A stretch of 51,293 nucleotides of DNA from Nocardia wallacei (GTDB lineage Bacteria > Actinomycetota > Actinomycetes > Mycobacteriales > Mycobacteriaceae): positions 1 to 51,293 of the forward strand of contig NZ_JARWQD010000113.1 in NCBI RefSeq assembly GCF_029869545.1. Direction: 5' to 3'. Of this stretch, positions 23,218 to 34,624 are shown one piece after another (the stretch's first letter is position 1; every line of letters starts with the position of its first letter). Under the pieces are notes generated by a model that had not been told where the DNA came from, did no database searches, and was given only the letters and a program-made list of their open reading frames with translations. The position numbers and the translations under genes are program-made.

Positions 23218-23778
23218 CTGTCCCGTGATACCGGGTCGTCGTAGCCCTCGACCACGTCCCGACATATGCCGGACGCCGGTAGCCACCGACTACGTCCCGG
23301 TCTGCGCCGGATCGTTGTAGTCACAGACCACGTCCCGGCGTGCACCGAATCGGTGTCGACGCCGACTGCGCTCGACGTGCACCGGATCGGTGTCGACGCC
23401 GACTGCGCTCGGCGTGCACCGGATCGGTGTCGACACTGACTGCGCTCGGCGTACGCCGGATTGTTGTCGACGCTGACTGCGTTCGGTGTGTGCCGGATCG
23501 GTGTAGACGCCGGGCTCGGTCCGGTATGCACCGGATCGCCGCAGACGCTCAGCGCGGTTCGACGCGCACGCGATCGCCGCAGCCACAGGCCGCCGTCCGG
23601 CATACGCCGGGTCGTCGCACACGCAGAACGCGGTCCGGTATGTGCCCGATCGTCGCGGACGCTGGACGCGTCCCGGGCGTGCGGCCGAACGTCGCGGATG
23701 CTCAGCGCGGCCCGGCGTGCCGGATGGTCGTAGGCGCTGGCTGGGGTCCGGTTCGGGTCCGATCGTGGTACCGGCATC
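23218..23778. repeat. Minisatellite, 37-38-bp unit, about 15 copies
   Basis: Units beginning CCGGATCGGTGTCGACGC recur at 23231, 23269, 23307, 23345, 23382, 23419, 23456, 23493, 23531, 23569, 23607, 23645, 23683, 23720 and 23758. The period is not a multiple of three, and open frames across it read as shifted arginine-rich repeats, so it is non-coding. It fills most of the 1 kb gap between parA and the DMT gene; apart from this, the inverted repeat and the palindrome, nothing else is seen in that gap. Confidence 0.85.
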
Positions 23779-23837
23779 GACTGCAACTGCCCCGCGTCGT
23801 CGTTTCCTTTTCCTTCGACGCAGGAGCATTACATCCA

Positions 23838-24734
23838 ATGTCTGTGGACATCGTCGCGTCCGCGCGCGACCGATCCGCGGCGGCCTTGATCGCCGCCGGA
23901 ATCCTCTGGGGCACCGGCGGTCTCGCCGGAAGCCTGCTCGCCGACCAGGCGCAGCTGCATCCGCTGTCCGTCGCGGCCTACCGGCTGCTGCTCGGCGGTG
24001 GCCTCGCGGTGGCGCTGCTCGCCGTCTGCGGCGGACTGCGCGGGCTGCCGCGCACCCGGGCCGCGGCCGGGCGGATCCTGCTGACCGGCGGCCTGCTCGG
24101 ATTCTTCCAGGGCAGTTATTTCGTTGCCGTGCATTATATTTCGGTCAGCATCGCGACGATGGTGACGATCGGCATGCTGCCCGTCTTCGTCGCCCTCGGC
24201 GCGGCGGCACGCGACCGGCACCGGCCGAGCGCGACGACGCTGCTCTCGATCGGCGTCGCGGTGACCGGCCTGGTCCTGCTCACCTGGTCGCCGACCGGCG
24301 GGACGAGCGGCTGGCGACTGGCGGCCGGTCTGACGTTCGCACTGCTCGCCGCGGCCGGGTTCGCAATCCTGACACTGATCACCACCACACCGGTGCCCGG
24401 CCTGGATCCCTTGCGCACCACCGCGTTCGGGATGCTCACCGGCGGCCTGCTGCTCACCCCGGCGGCGCTGGCGTTCGGCATGGCGCTGCCCATGCGGCCC
24501 GCGGTGCTGCTCACCGCGGCCTACCTCGGCAGCGCCCCGACGGCCGTCGCCTACACCGCCTACTTCCGCGGATTGCGCACGGCCGCACCGGTTTTCGCCG
24601 CCCTGGCCGCACTCCTCGAACCGCTCACCGCGGCCCTGCTGGCGGCGCTGCTGCTCGGCGACCGCCTCGGCATCGCAGGCTGGTGCGGCGCGGCCCTGCT
24701 GATCACCGCCCTGGCGATCAACACCCGCCGCTGA
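23838..24734 (+). CDS. EamA/DMT-superfamily exporter
   Basis: 298 residues, ten predicted membrane helices in two EamA halves (IAAGILWGTGGLAGSLLADQ in the first, FALLAAAGFAILTLITTTPV in the second), with the typical ALLEPLTAALLAALLLGDRL near the C-terminus. Drug/metabolite transporters export amino acids, nucleosides or drugs; substrate unknown. ATG lies 11 bases from AGGAG right after the minisatellite, and longer in-frame extensions would run through the repeat and are rejected. Confidence 0.9.
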   Translation: MSVDIVASARDRSAAALIAAGILWGTGGLAGSLLADQAQLHPLSVAAYRLLLGGGLAVALLAVCGGLRGLPRTRAAAGRILLTGGLLGFFQGSYFVAVHYISVSIATMVTIGMLPVFVALGAAARDRHRPSATTLLSIGVAVTGLVLLTWSPTGGTSGWRLAAGLTFALLAAAGFAILTLITTTPVPGLDPLRTTAFGMLTGGLLLTPAALAFGMALPMRPAVLLTAAYLGSAPTAVAYTAYFRGLRTAAPVFAALAALLEPLTAALLAALLLGDRLGIAGWCGAALLITALAINTRR

Positions 24735-24789
24735 CCCCACCAGGTCGCGACATCCCGTGCGCAAACAGCCCCCGCGCACTACCCGCCCG

Positions 24790-24827
24790 CGAGCGAGCGC
24801 TCCCCCTCATTTCGGAGCGCTCGCTCG
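24790..24827. terminator. Bidirectional terminator
   Basis: Perfect 14-bp stem CGAGCGAGCGCTCC / GGAGCGCTCGCTCG with a 10-base loop, between the convergent DMT and APC transporter genes. Confidence 0.8.
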
Positions 24828-24869
24828 TCCGGCGTACACACCCACCGCCCGGCGCGGGCACCCCATCTC

Positions 24870-24888
24870 CACGCAAGGGGTGCGGGAA
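24870..24888. repeat. Fragment of CGCACCCCTTGC family, copy 3
   Basis: CACGCAAGGGGTGCGGGAA, a half-arm matching the right arm of the 22978 inverted repeat (ACACGCAAGGGGTGCGTGG). Located just before the APC transporter stop. Confidence 0.5.
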
Positions 24889-24918
24889 GTTGTGCCCCGA
24901 ACGACCTCGCGGCGCGAT

Positions 24919-26352
24919 TTACGGCACCGGGGACGACTCCGTCGGCTCCCCTCCCCTGGCCAGCAGCGAGTGGCTGCGGCTGTAGGCGAGGTAGATGACC
25001 AGGCCGAGCGCGAACCACACCGCGAAGCGGGCCCAGGTCTCGGGCTGCAGGTAGGTGATCAGCCAGATCGAGAATCCGATGCCGATCAGCGGCACGAGCG
25101 GCATGAGCGGGGCGCGGAAGGTGCGCGGCAGATCGGGCTGCCGGTAGCGCAGCACGATCACCGCGGCGCACACCACCACGAACGCCAGCAGGATGCCGAT
25201 GTTGGTGAGCTCGGCGGCCTCCCCGATCGGCAGGAACCCGGCGATCAGCGCGGAGATGACGCCCGCGACCCAGGTGATGCGGGTGGGCACATGGCGGGTC
25301 GGGTGGGTCTTGGCGAACCACTGGGGCAGCAGGCCGTCCCGGCTCATCGAGAACCAGATGCGGGTGACGCCGAGCATGAACGTGAACAGCACGGTCATGA
25401 TGCCGACGATCGCACCGGCCGCGATCAGGCTGCCCAGGCCCGGCAGCCCGACGGATTCGAACGCCGAGGACAGGCCGCTCTTCGGATTGATCTCGGTGTA
25501 TTTCTGCATGCCGGTCAGCACCAGGCAGACCAGCACGTACAGCACCATCGAGATCGCCAGCGAGATCAGAATCGCCTTGGGCAGATGGCGTTTGGCGTCC
25601 ACCGACTCCTCGGCCGCCGTCGACATGGCGTCGTAGCCGAACACCGCGAAGAACACCGTCGACGCGCCGGTCACCGCGCCGCCGAAGCCGAACGGGAAGT
25701 ACGGGCTGTAGTTGCCGTTCTTGATGTAGAAGGCACCGGCGACGATCACGATCAGCACCACCACGACCTTGATGCCGACCACGACGGTCTCGAACCGCGC
25801 CGCCGCCTTGATGCCCCGGGTGAGCAGGAACGCGATCAGCAGGCACAGCAGCGCCGCGAACAGGTCCACCTTGTGCCCGGCGCCGGTGCCGGGCGCCCCG
25901 AGCATCCATACCGGCAGCGTGATGTCCAGCTGCTCCAGCAGGAACGAGATGTACCCGGAGATGCCGATGGCGACGACCGCCACGATGGCGGTGTACTCGA
26001 GCAGCAGATCCCAGCCGATGAACCAGCCGACCGGCTCGCCGAGCACCGCGAAACCGTAGGTGTAGGCGGATCCGGCCTTCGGGATCAGGCCCGCGAACTC
26101 GGCATAGGACAGCGCTGCCGCGGCGCTGGCGATACCGGCGATGAGGAACGAGATCAGCACGGCGGGACCGGCCTTCTCGTTGGCAACGGCCCCGGCGAGG
26201 GAGAAGATGCCCGCGCCGATGATGCCGCCGACGCCGATGGCGGTCAGCTGCCACAGGCCCAGGGCCCGCTGCAGGCCGCCGGAGGGTTCTTCGTCGATCA
26301 GCTCGATGGGTTTGCGGCGGAAGATCTCCCGCATCGCTGGACTAGCTGGCAT
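24919..26352 (-). CDS. APC-family (cationic) amino acid permease
   Basis: 477 residues, 12 or more membrane helices. Helix 1 unwinding motif AIGVGGIIGAGIFSLAG, the AALSYAEFAGLIPKAGSAYT segment of helix 3, and FFAVFGYDAMSTAAEES of helix 6 match the CAT/YfnA branch of the amino acid-polyamine-organocation family. Start MPASPAM behind AAGGAG. Probably takes up basic or branched amino acids with protons; specificity not readable. Monocistronic: a minisatellite precedes it and a terminator follows. Confidence 0.9.
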   Translation of the reverse strand: MPASPAMREIFRRKPIELIDEEPSGGLQRALGLWQLTAIGVGGIIGAGIFSLAGAVANEKAGPAVLISFLIAGIASAAAALSYAEFAGLIPKAGSAYTYGFAVLGEPVGWFIGWDLLLEYTAIVAVVAIGISGYISFLLEQLDITLPVWMLGAPGTGAGHKVDLFAALLCLLIAFLLTRGIKAAARFETVVVGIKVVVVLIVIVAGAFYIKNGNYSPYFPFGFGGAVTGASTVFFAVFGYDAMSTAAEESVDAKRHLPKAILISLAISMVLYVLVCLVLTGMQKYTEINPKSGLSSAFESVGLPGLGSLIAAGAIVGIMTVLFTFMLGVTRIWFSMSRDGLLPQWFAKTHPTRHVPTRITWVAGVISALIAGFLPIGEAAELTNIGILLAFVVVCAAVIVLRYRQPDLPRTFRAPLMPLVPLIGIGFSIWLITYLQPETWARFAVWFALGLVIYLAYSRSHSLLARGGEPTESSPVP

Positions 26353-26476
26353 GTGGTTGCTCCTTGCACTACCTGATTCGGGGCAGTGTAAATGTGAGCG
26401 GTAACACGTCCGTTGTCCAGCTCCATGAATGACTGTCGCGGATTTCATTCGCCCGAACAACCCCGACGGCGGTCGG

Positions 26477-26757
26477 GGTATGCATGCGGGCGGGTGTATG
26501 TAGGAGGCGGGGATGCATGCGGGGCGGGTGTATGTAAGAGGCGGGGATGTATGTAAAGGGCGGGATGTGTGCGGGCGGCGCGGATGCATGTGGGCGGGGT
26601 GTCCATGCGAGAGACCGGACATGCATGCGGGCGCGGCGCCCACGCAAGAGACCGGACACTCATGCGGGCGCGGTGTCCCATGCGAGAGACCGGACACGCA
26701 TGCGGGCGCGGCGCCCACGCAAGAGACCGGACATGCATGCGGGCGGTGGACATGGAT
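26477..26757. repeat. Minisatellite, 37-38-bp unit
   Basis: AGAGACCGGACATGCATGCG-type units at 26610, 26647, 26685 and 26722 (spacing 37, 38, 37). A looser GGGTGTATGTA/GGCGGGGATGCATG repetition precedes them (26492, 26526). It occupies the centre of the 564-base gap between the APC gene and the FHA gene; no gene is recognised in the gap and the remaining flanks show nothing definite. Confidence 0.8.
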
Positions 26758-26916
26758 CGTGCGGGGCGTGTACAGGAGATCGCCGAGACGACGGCTCTGA
26801 TGTTCGGGCGTGGGTGTATGCATCGCGCTGGGCGTGTGGATCGCGTGAGAAGCACGCGCCGGGATTGTGCAGGGTGGCGCGCGTCGGGTGGCTGGGACCG
26901 CGAACAGTGGCGTGGT

Positions 26917-27561
26917 TCAGGCGGGTTCGTTGGTTATGGTGATGGTGGTCCAGCCGCCGACGTGGATGCGGTCGCCGTTGTGTAGGGGGATCGGGGTGTT
27001 CGGGGGGATCGGGTCGTCGCTGCCGTTGAGGCTGGTGCCGTTGGTGGATCCGAGGTCGGTGACGGTGAGGCCGTCGTCGTCGAGGTGCAGGCGGGCGTGG
27101 GAGCGGGAGACGCCGATGTCGACCGGGGCGATGCCGAGGTCGATCTCCGGGAGCAGGCCCTGCGAGACGCTGCGCTTGCCGATCAGGAAGTCGTTGCCGT
27201 GCAGCACGATTCGCCGATCCCGGTAGTAGTCCGGGAATTCGACGCGGTCCGCGTCGGGGCCCTTGCGGTTCAGCATCCGCTCGTACAGGTCTCGGTCCGC
27301 TACTACGGTAGCGACCCAGACCGATTGCCGCACCACGGATTCGGGACCCGCGACAGCCGGACCGGCCACCCGCTCGGACGGGGCGGGCAGCGCCGAATCA
27401 TGGCCGCACACTTCGCAGAACCGTCCGGAAATCGTTGCGGCACAGGCCGGGCACCGGCTCTCAGGTTCCACTGCGGACACTTCCGCATCCAGGGTGCTGC
27501 CGCACACCTCGCAATAGTCGGTGGCCGTGGTGGAGTGACCCTCGGGACAGGTCGCCATCAT
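26917..27561 (-). CDS. FHA-domain protein with two N-terminal zinc ribbons
   Basis: 214 residues. Two Cys4 ribbons at the N-terminus: C5 (CPEGH) with CEVCG at 17-21, then CPACAATISGRFCEVCG. The C-terminal 95 residues are a forkhead-associated domain (IGKRSVSQGL, GVSRSHARLHL, LGSTNGTSLNG, GDRIHVGG) that binds phosphothreonine. Last gene of a kinase-phosphatase-VWA cluster, 46 bases after the VWA gene, so it is the likely phospho-reader of the PknG homologue, in the way GarA/OdhI is in mycobacteria and corynebacteria, though unlike GarA it has ribbons instead of the ETTS tail. Two ATGs in tandem; either could start. Confidence 0.9.
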   Translation of the reverse strand: MMATCPEGHSTTATDYCEVCGSTLDAEVSAVEPESRCPACAATISGRFCEVCGHDSALPAPSERVAGPAVAGPESVVRQSVWVATVVADRDLYERMLNRKGPDADRVEFPDYYRDRRIVLHGNDFLIGKRSVSQGLLPEIDLGIAPVDIGVSRSHARLHLDDDGLTVTDLGSTNGTSLNGSDDPIPPNTPIPLHNGDRIHVGGWTTITITNEPA

Positions 27562-27607
27562 ACCGCTCCCTCCTCACGGGGCAACCAGCGCAAAGCCGTC
27601 GGGCCGT

Positions 27608-28906
27608 TCACGACTCCTCCTTGCGCACCCGGGCCGTCTTCGTCGACCGCGCATCGAGGGCGCGCTCGTCGAACTCGTCGACGCCGCGGCGCAGGCGCAC
27701 GGTGCCGGTGCGGTCGTCGACCTCGACGACATTGCGCAAAAGCTTTGCGGTGCCTTCGTTTCCGGACTCCTCGGCGAGTTCCACCGCGCGCTGTAGCTTC
27801 GCGGTCGCGGTCGCGTCGTCCCCCTCCCGGCGTGCGGCCAATCCCTCCTGCACCGCCTCGGCCAGTTCGGCCTGGCCGGTGTAGTGGGCGACGCGGCGAT
27901 TGATACGCGTGGACAGTTCGGTGTCGGTGGTCCACACGGCCTTCACCAACCCCTGGCCGACCACCTCGCCGCCCGCGACCACGCCGATGCGGGCGGCCAG
28001 CTTCTCCCGGCCGGGCGCGGCGGGTTCGACCCGGACCTGGACGTGATAGTCGCGCTCCTCCGCCGCCCAGGAACCGAGGGGATACTCCCCCACCTGCGGC
28101 CTCGACTCGGTGCGGCGGCCGGTCAGGTCCTGGATGGCGGGCGCCACCTGCTTGACGAACTCCACCCGGGCCCCGACCGGCGTCCAGATCCGCAGCGTCA
28201 GTTCCGGGACCGTCTTCGCCATCGATCCGCGCATCATCGCCCGGAAGTCGTCGGTCAGCTCGGCACCGGACCGCACCACATCGAGCGTGCCGAGCATGCC
28301 GGATTCGATGGCGCGCAGCTCCTGCACCAGGTAATCCTTGCCGACGCCGCGGATGTCGCAGGTGAAATGCCCCTGCGACCGGGCGATCTCGGACTGCAGC
28401 TGCTCCTGCGACTCGTGCTCGTTCTTGCCGTCGGTCAGCAGGATGGCGTGCACGACCGCCTCGGGATGCTGCATCGCCACCTGCCGGGCGACGCCCAGCC
28501 AGGTCCCCATCGCGGTGCCGCCGTAGGGCCGCAGCCTGTCGAGCGCATGCCGTGCGGCCGAACGGGATTCACGATCCGCCCGCTGCAGCGGGCCGCGCCG
28601 GGGAAATACCACCTCGCCCTCGTGCGTGCCCTTCACGATCGCGAACAGCGTGCCGTCGGGCATCTCGTCGAGCGCGGCGAGGGTCGCGCGCCGCGCGCCG
28701 TCGAACCGGTCACCCGCCCCCATCGACCCCGAGCAGTCGATGACGATGATCTCGACGCGTTCCGAGGGCGCGGCGGCCACCGCGAAACCGGCGCCGGTCG
28801 CGACCGTGACGACGGCGTCGAGAGTGCCCGCCCCCGCGGCCAGATAGGGATTGTGGTCCACGACGACCGAAATGCCCTGGCCCGCCGCCGGTTCGGCCGA
28901 ACTCAC
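27608..28906 (-). CDS. VWA-domain protein
   Basis: 432 residues; GTG start overlapping the PP2C stop by 4 bases. A von Willebrand factor A domain from about 50 to 220 has an intact MIDAS: DCSGSMG (D57, S59, S61), a threonine in YGGTAMGTW and an aspartate in LLTDGKNEHES. A beta-rich middle and a helical, TPR-like C-terminus (LAEAVQEGLAARREGDDATA; TAKLQRAVELAEESGN) follow. No signal peptide, so cytoplasmic. VWA proteins scaffold complexes in a metal-dependent way; here it would connect the phosphatase with the FHA protein. Confidence 0.9.
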   Translation of the reverse strand: MSSAEPAAGQGISVVVDHNPYLAAGAGTLDAVVTVATGAGFAVAAAPSERVEIIVIDCSGSMGAGDRFDGARRATLAALDEMPDGTLFAIVKGTHEGEVVFPRRGPLQRADRESRSAARHALDRLRPYGGTAMGTWLGVARQVAMQHPEAVVHAILLTDGKNEHESQEQLQSEIARSQGHFTCDIRGVGKDYLVQELRAIESGMLGTLDVVRSGAELTDDFRAMMRGSMAKTVPELTLRIWTPVGARVEFVKQVAPAIQDLTGRRTESRPQVGEYPLGSWAAEERDYHVQVRVEPAAPGREKLAARIGVVAGGEVVGQGLVKAVWTTDTELSTRINRRVAHYTGQAELAEAVQEGLAARREGDDATATAKLQRAVELAEESGNEGTAKLLRNVVEVDDRTGTVRLRRGVDEFDERALDARSTKTARVRKEES

Positions 28907-29928
28907 CGCGCACCTCCCGCGGGTATCGAGGCGAGGGCCACGGTGATGTTGTCGCTGCCCCCGCCGTGCAGTGCGACCTCGACCAGATCACGCGCGGACT
29001 GCAGCGGGGCCTTCGCGGTCGCGACGGCTGCCAGGCCGACGGGATCGGGCAGGTAGTTCCACAGCCCGTCGCTGCACAGCAGCAGCGCGCCCGGACCGCG
29101 CACCCGCAGCGTGCGCACGGCCGTATCGGCGGGGACATGATCGGAATCGACACCGAGCCAGCGCATCAGCGCGTGCGCCCGCGGATCCCGCATCGCGGTC
29201 TCCTCGTCCAGACCGCCCGCGTCGATCAGCAGTTGCGCGTAGGAGTCGTCGGCGGTCAGTCGCTGCGACGCCACCGCGTCGCCGGGTCCGTCGCCGCGCA
29301 GCCAATAGGCCCTGCTGTCACCGACATTCGTCACGGTGATCTCGAATTCGCCGTTGCCGCAGCCGCGCAGCACCGCCGAGACGTAGGTGCACGAGGGGGC
29401 ATGCCCGGCGGCGATCGACACCCCGCGCACGGCCTCGAACGCGACTTCCAGGCCGTCGATCACGGCCTCGGCGGCGGTGCGGTCCGCGGCCAGCGCGGCC
29501 AGGCAGGCGTCGACGCCGGTGCGGACGGCCGTGCCCGAGGCCACCTGCGGATCCTCCGAGGTCGAGACGCCGTCGCTCACCGCGATCACGATCGTGGGGC
29601 CCGACGCGTCGTCGAGGACGGCGGCGGCCACCGCATCCTCGTTGCGCGCGTGCGCGATTCCGCGGTCGGTGATCAGCTGCACCACGCCCAGATCGGCCTC
29701 GGCGCGATCGGGCGGACGGTGCCGGGCGCCGCAGCTCGCGCAGTAGCGGTCGTCGTCGAAATCCGTTGCCCCGCACTGGTCGCAGACGGCCGCGGGCTCG
29801 ACGGTGAGGTCGGGCAGCGCCGCCCGCCGGACGGCCAGCTCCCGCCCGCACCCCTCACAGAACCGATCGGCCGCACCGATCCGCTGCCCACACCCCGGAC
29901 AATGCAACCCGGTCACCAAGTCACTCAC
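28903..29928 (-). CDS. PP2C-type serine/threonine phosphatase with zinc ribbons
   Basis: 341 residues, GTG start behind GGGGAG. N-terminal double zinc ribbon: CPGCG (10-14) with CEGCG, and CDQCG with CASCG. The PP2C domain from about 80 has the metal-binding motifs: RGIAHARNEDA, AVSDGVS, VGDSRAYWL, LLCSDGLWNYL and GGSDNITVAL. Two-metal (Mn/Mg) phosphatase reversing Ser/Thr phosphorylation, most likely of targets of the neighbouring PknG. No membrane helix, unlike mycobacterial PstP. First gene of the three-gene segment after the minisatellite. Confidence 0.93.
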   Translation of the reverse strand: MSDLVTGLHCPGCGQRIGAADRFCEGCGRELAVRRAALPDLTVEPAAVCDQCGATDFDDDRYCASCGARHRPPDRAEADLGVVQLITDRGIAHARNEDAVAAAVLDDASGPTIVIAVSDGVSTSEDPQVASGTAVRTGVDACLAALAADRTAAEAVIDGLEVAFEAVRGVSIAAGHAPSCTYVSAVLRGCGNGEFEITVTNVGDSRAYWLRGDGPGDAVASQRLTADDSYAQLLIDAGGLDEETAMRDPRAHALMRWLGVDSDHVPADTAVRTLRVRGPGALLLCSDGLWNYLPDPVGLAAVATAKAPLQSARDLVEVALHGGGSDNITVALASIPAGGAR

Positions 29929-29940
29929 AACTCCCCACCC

Positions 29941-30195
29941 TTCCCGGCACGCATGCCTCCACTCCCATTCCCGACACGCCCGCCCTCATCCCCGATCCCG
30001 GCACGCCCGCCCCCTCCGTTCCCGACACGCTCGCCCCACCTCCATTCCCGGCACGCCCCCTCCCGTTGTCGGCACGCCCGCCCCACGCCCGTTCCCGGCA
30101 CGCCCACCCCATGCCTGTTCCCGGCAAACTCGCCCCACCTCCATTCCCGGCACGCTCGCCCCACCTCCGTTCCCGGCACGCTTTTGGCCGGGAAC
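29941..30195. repeat. Minisatellite, 26-bp unit, about 10 copies
   Basis: TTCCCGGCACGCTCGCCCC-type units at 29941, 29968, 29995, 30020, 30046, 30066, 30092, 30118, 30144 and 30170. The spacing is 26 in the right half and 20-27 in the left. The last unit passes directly into the palindromic element at 30169. It fills the 344-base gap inside the PknG cluster, between pknG and the PP2C gene. Confidence 0.85.
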
Positions 30196-30236
30196 TGCTG
30201 CAGCACCGTGGATTCCGGCCAAGAGCACGCCGGAAA
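30169..30236. repeat. Dispersed palindromic element, inverted pair (copies C and D)
   Basis: TTCCCGGCACGCTTTTGGCC (C, left) and, inverted, GGATTCCGGCCAAGAGCACG (D, right), separated by CTGCTGCAGCACCGT. The pair forms a nested palindrome about 70 bases long. D carries the same GGAATCCACGGTG flank as copy A at 2211-2247. Sits 37 bases beyond the pknG stop and may terminate the upstream half of the operon. Confidence 0.65.
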
Positions 30237-30272
30237 GGCGAGCGCACCGTGCGTGGGGCAAGGTTCGCCTGG

Positions 30273-33640
<3,368 letters not shown>

Positions 33641-33649
33641 CGGCCTCGC

Positions 33650-34624
33650 CTACCCCGTGTAGCGCGGAGCCGGGGGTCCCGGGGCGGGCCCGAGCGCGTC
33701 GAGGTGCAGGGCGTACAGGCGCTGCCAGCTGCCGTCCGCGCGCAGCCGGTCGAGCACGCCGTTGACGAAGCGGACCAGGTCGGTCTCGCCCTTGGGCACG
33801 CCGACCGCGTAGTTCTCGAAACCCAGTCCGTCGCCGACCACCTGCAGGTTGCGGTCCTGCTCGGCCAGCCCGACCAGGATCGGCTCGTCGGTGCTGATCG
33901 CATCCACCTGGCCCTGCTGCAACGCCACCAGGCAATCGGTCCACTGGTCGACACCGAGCACCGTCGGGCGATTGGGCAGCGCGAACATCGGCCCCGACGA
34001 GGTCGCGCCGAAGGTCACGCACACCCGCCTGCCGCTCAGGTCCGCCAGCCCGCGGATCCCGGAATTGCGCTGCACCAGAATCCGTTGCGCCGCCCGGTAG
34101 TAGACGCTGGAGAAGTCGACATCGCGGCGGCGCTCGCAGGTCACGGAGAAGGTCCGGACGACGAGATCCACCTGCCGCTGCTGCAGGGCGGGCAGCCGTT
34201 CCGCGGTCGACACCGAGCGCAGCTCGATGCGGTTGGGGTCGCCGAACAGATCGCGCGCGATCTCGCGGGCCAGGTCGATATCGAAGCCCTCCAGCTGCCC
34301 GGTCGCCGGGTTGCGGAAGCCGAACAGGTAGGTGTTCTGGTCGACACCGACGGTCACCCGGCCCTTGGCTATGATCCGGCCCAGCGCCGAATCCGGTGGC
34401 AGCGCACCGGATCGGGGCGCCGGGCGCAGGCTCGCCTCCGCGTCGCACCCGGTGTCGGGGACGGTCGGCGTCGTGATCTCGCGGGCCTTCGGCGGCAGCG
34501 GATTCACCGGGGGCACGGGGCCGGAGCGCGGCACGGCGGCGTCCGCGCCACAACCGGCCAGCATCGCCGCCGCGGCGATCGCCAGCATCGCGCGCGCTGT
34601 TCGCCGAAGACCCAGATCACTCAC
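33650..34624 (-). CDS. glnH: GlnH: amino-acid-binding lipoprotein (solute-binding family 3)
   Basis: 324 residues, GTG start overlapping the glnX stop by 4 bases. Lipoprotein signal with lipobox LAGC (C25). The body is a periplasmic-binding-protein fold of the polar amino acid family (RIIAKGRVTVGVDQNTYLFG; LEGFDIDLAREIARDLFG; VDAISTDEPILVG). In mycobacteria GlnH binds aspartate/glutamate and relays through GlnX to PknG; no ABC permease is encoded here, which fits a sensing role. Paired cysteines (TGCDAEA, TCERR, VCVTF, TDCLV) may form disulfides. Confidence 0.93.
   Translation of the reverse strand: MSDLGLRRTARAMLAIAAAAMLAGCGADAAVPRSGPVPPVNPLPPKAREITTPTVPDTGCDAEASLRPAPRSGALPPDSALGRIIAKGRVTVGVDQNTYLFGFRNPATGQLEGFDIDLAREIARDLFGDPNRIELRSVSTAERLPALQQRQVDLVVRTFSVTCERRRDVDFSSVYYRAAQRILVQRNSGIRGLADLSGRRVCVTFGATSSGPMFALPNRPTVLGVDQWTDCLVALQQGQVDAISTDEPILVGLAEQDRNLQVVGDGLGFENYAVGVPKGETDLVRFVNGVLDRLRADGSWQRLYALHLDALGPAPGPPAPRYTG

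Noticed and set aside
23218..23778. Possible CRISPR array (about 37-bp periodic repeats)
   Set aside because: The whole unit repeats with drift; there are no unique spacers between invariant repeats and no cas genes.
23340..23837. N-terminal extension of the DMT transporter through the minisatellite
   Set aside because: Repeat-derived Arg/Asp-rich sequence before the conserved transporter start; a good ribosome site precedes the ATG at 23838.
26445..26855. Open frames with CPVSCVGAAPACMSGLSHG-like repeats
   Set aside because: They are translations of the tandem array; the 37-38-bp period shifts frame each unit.
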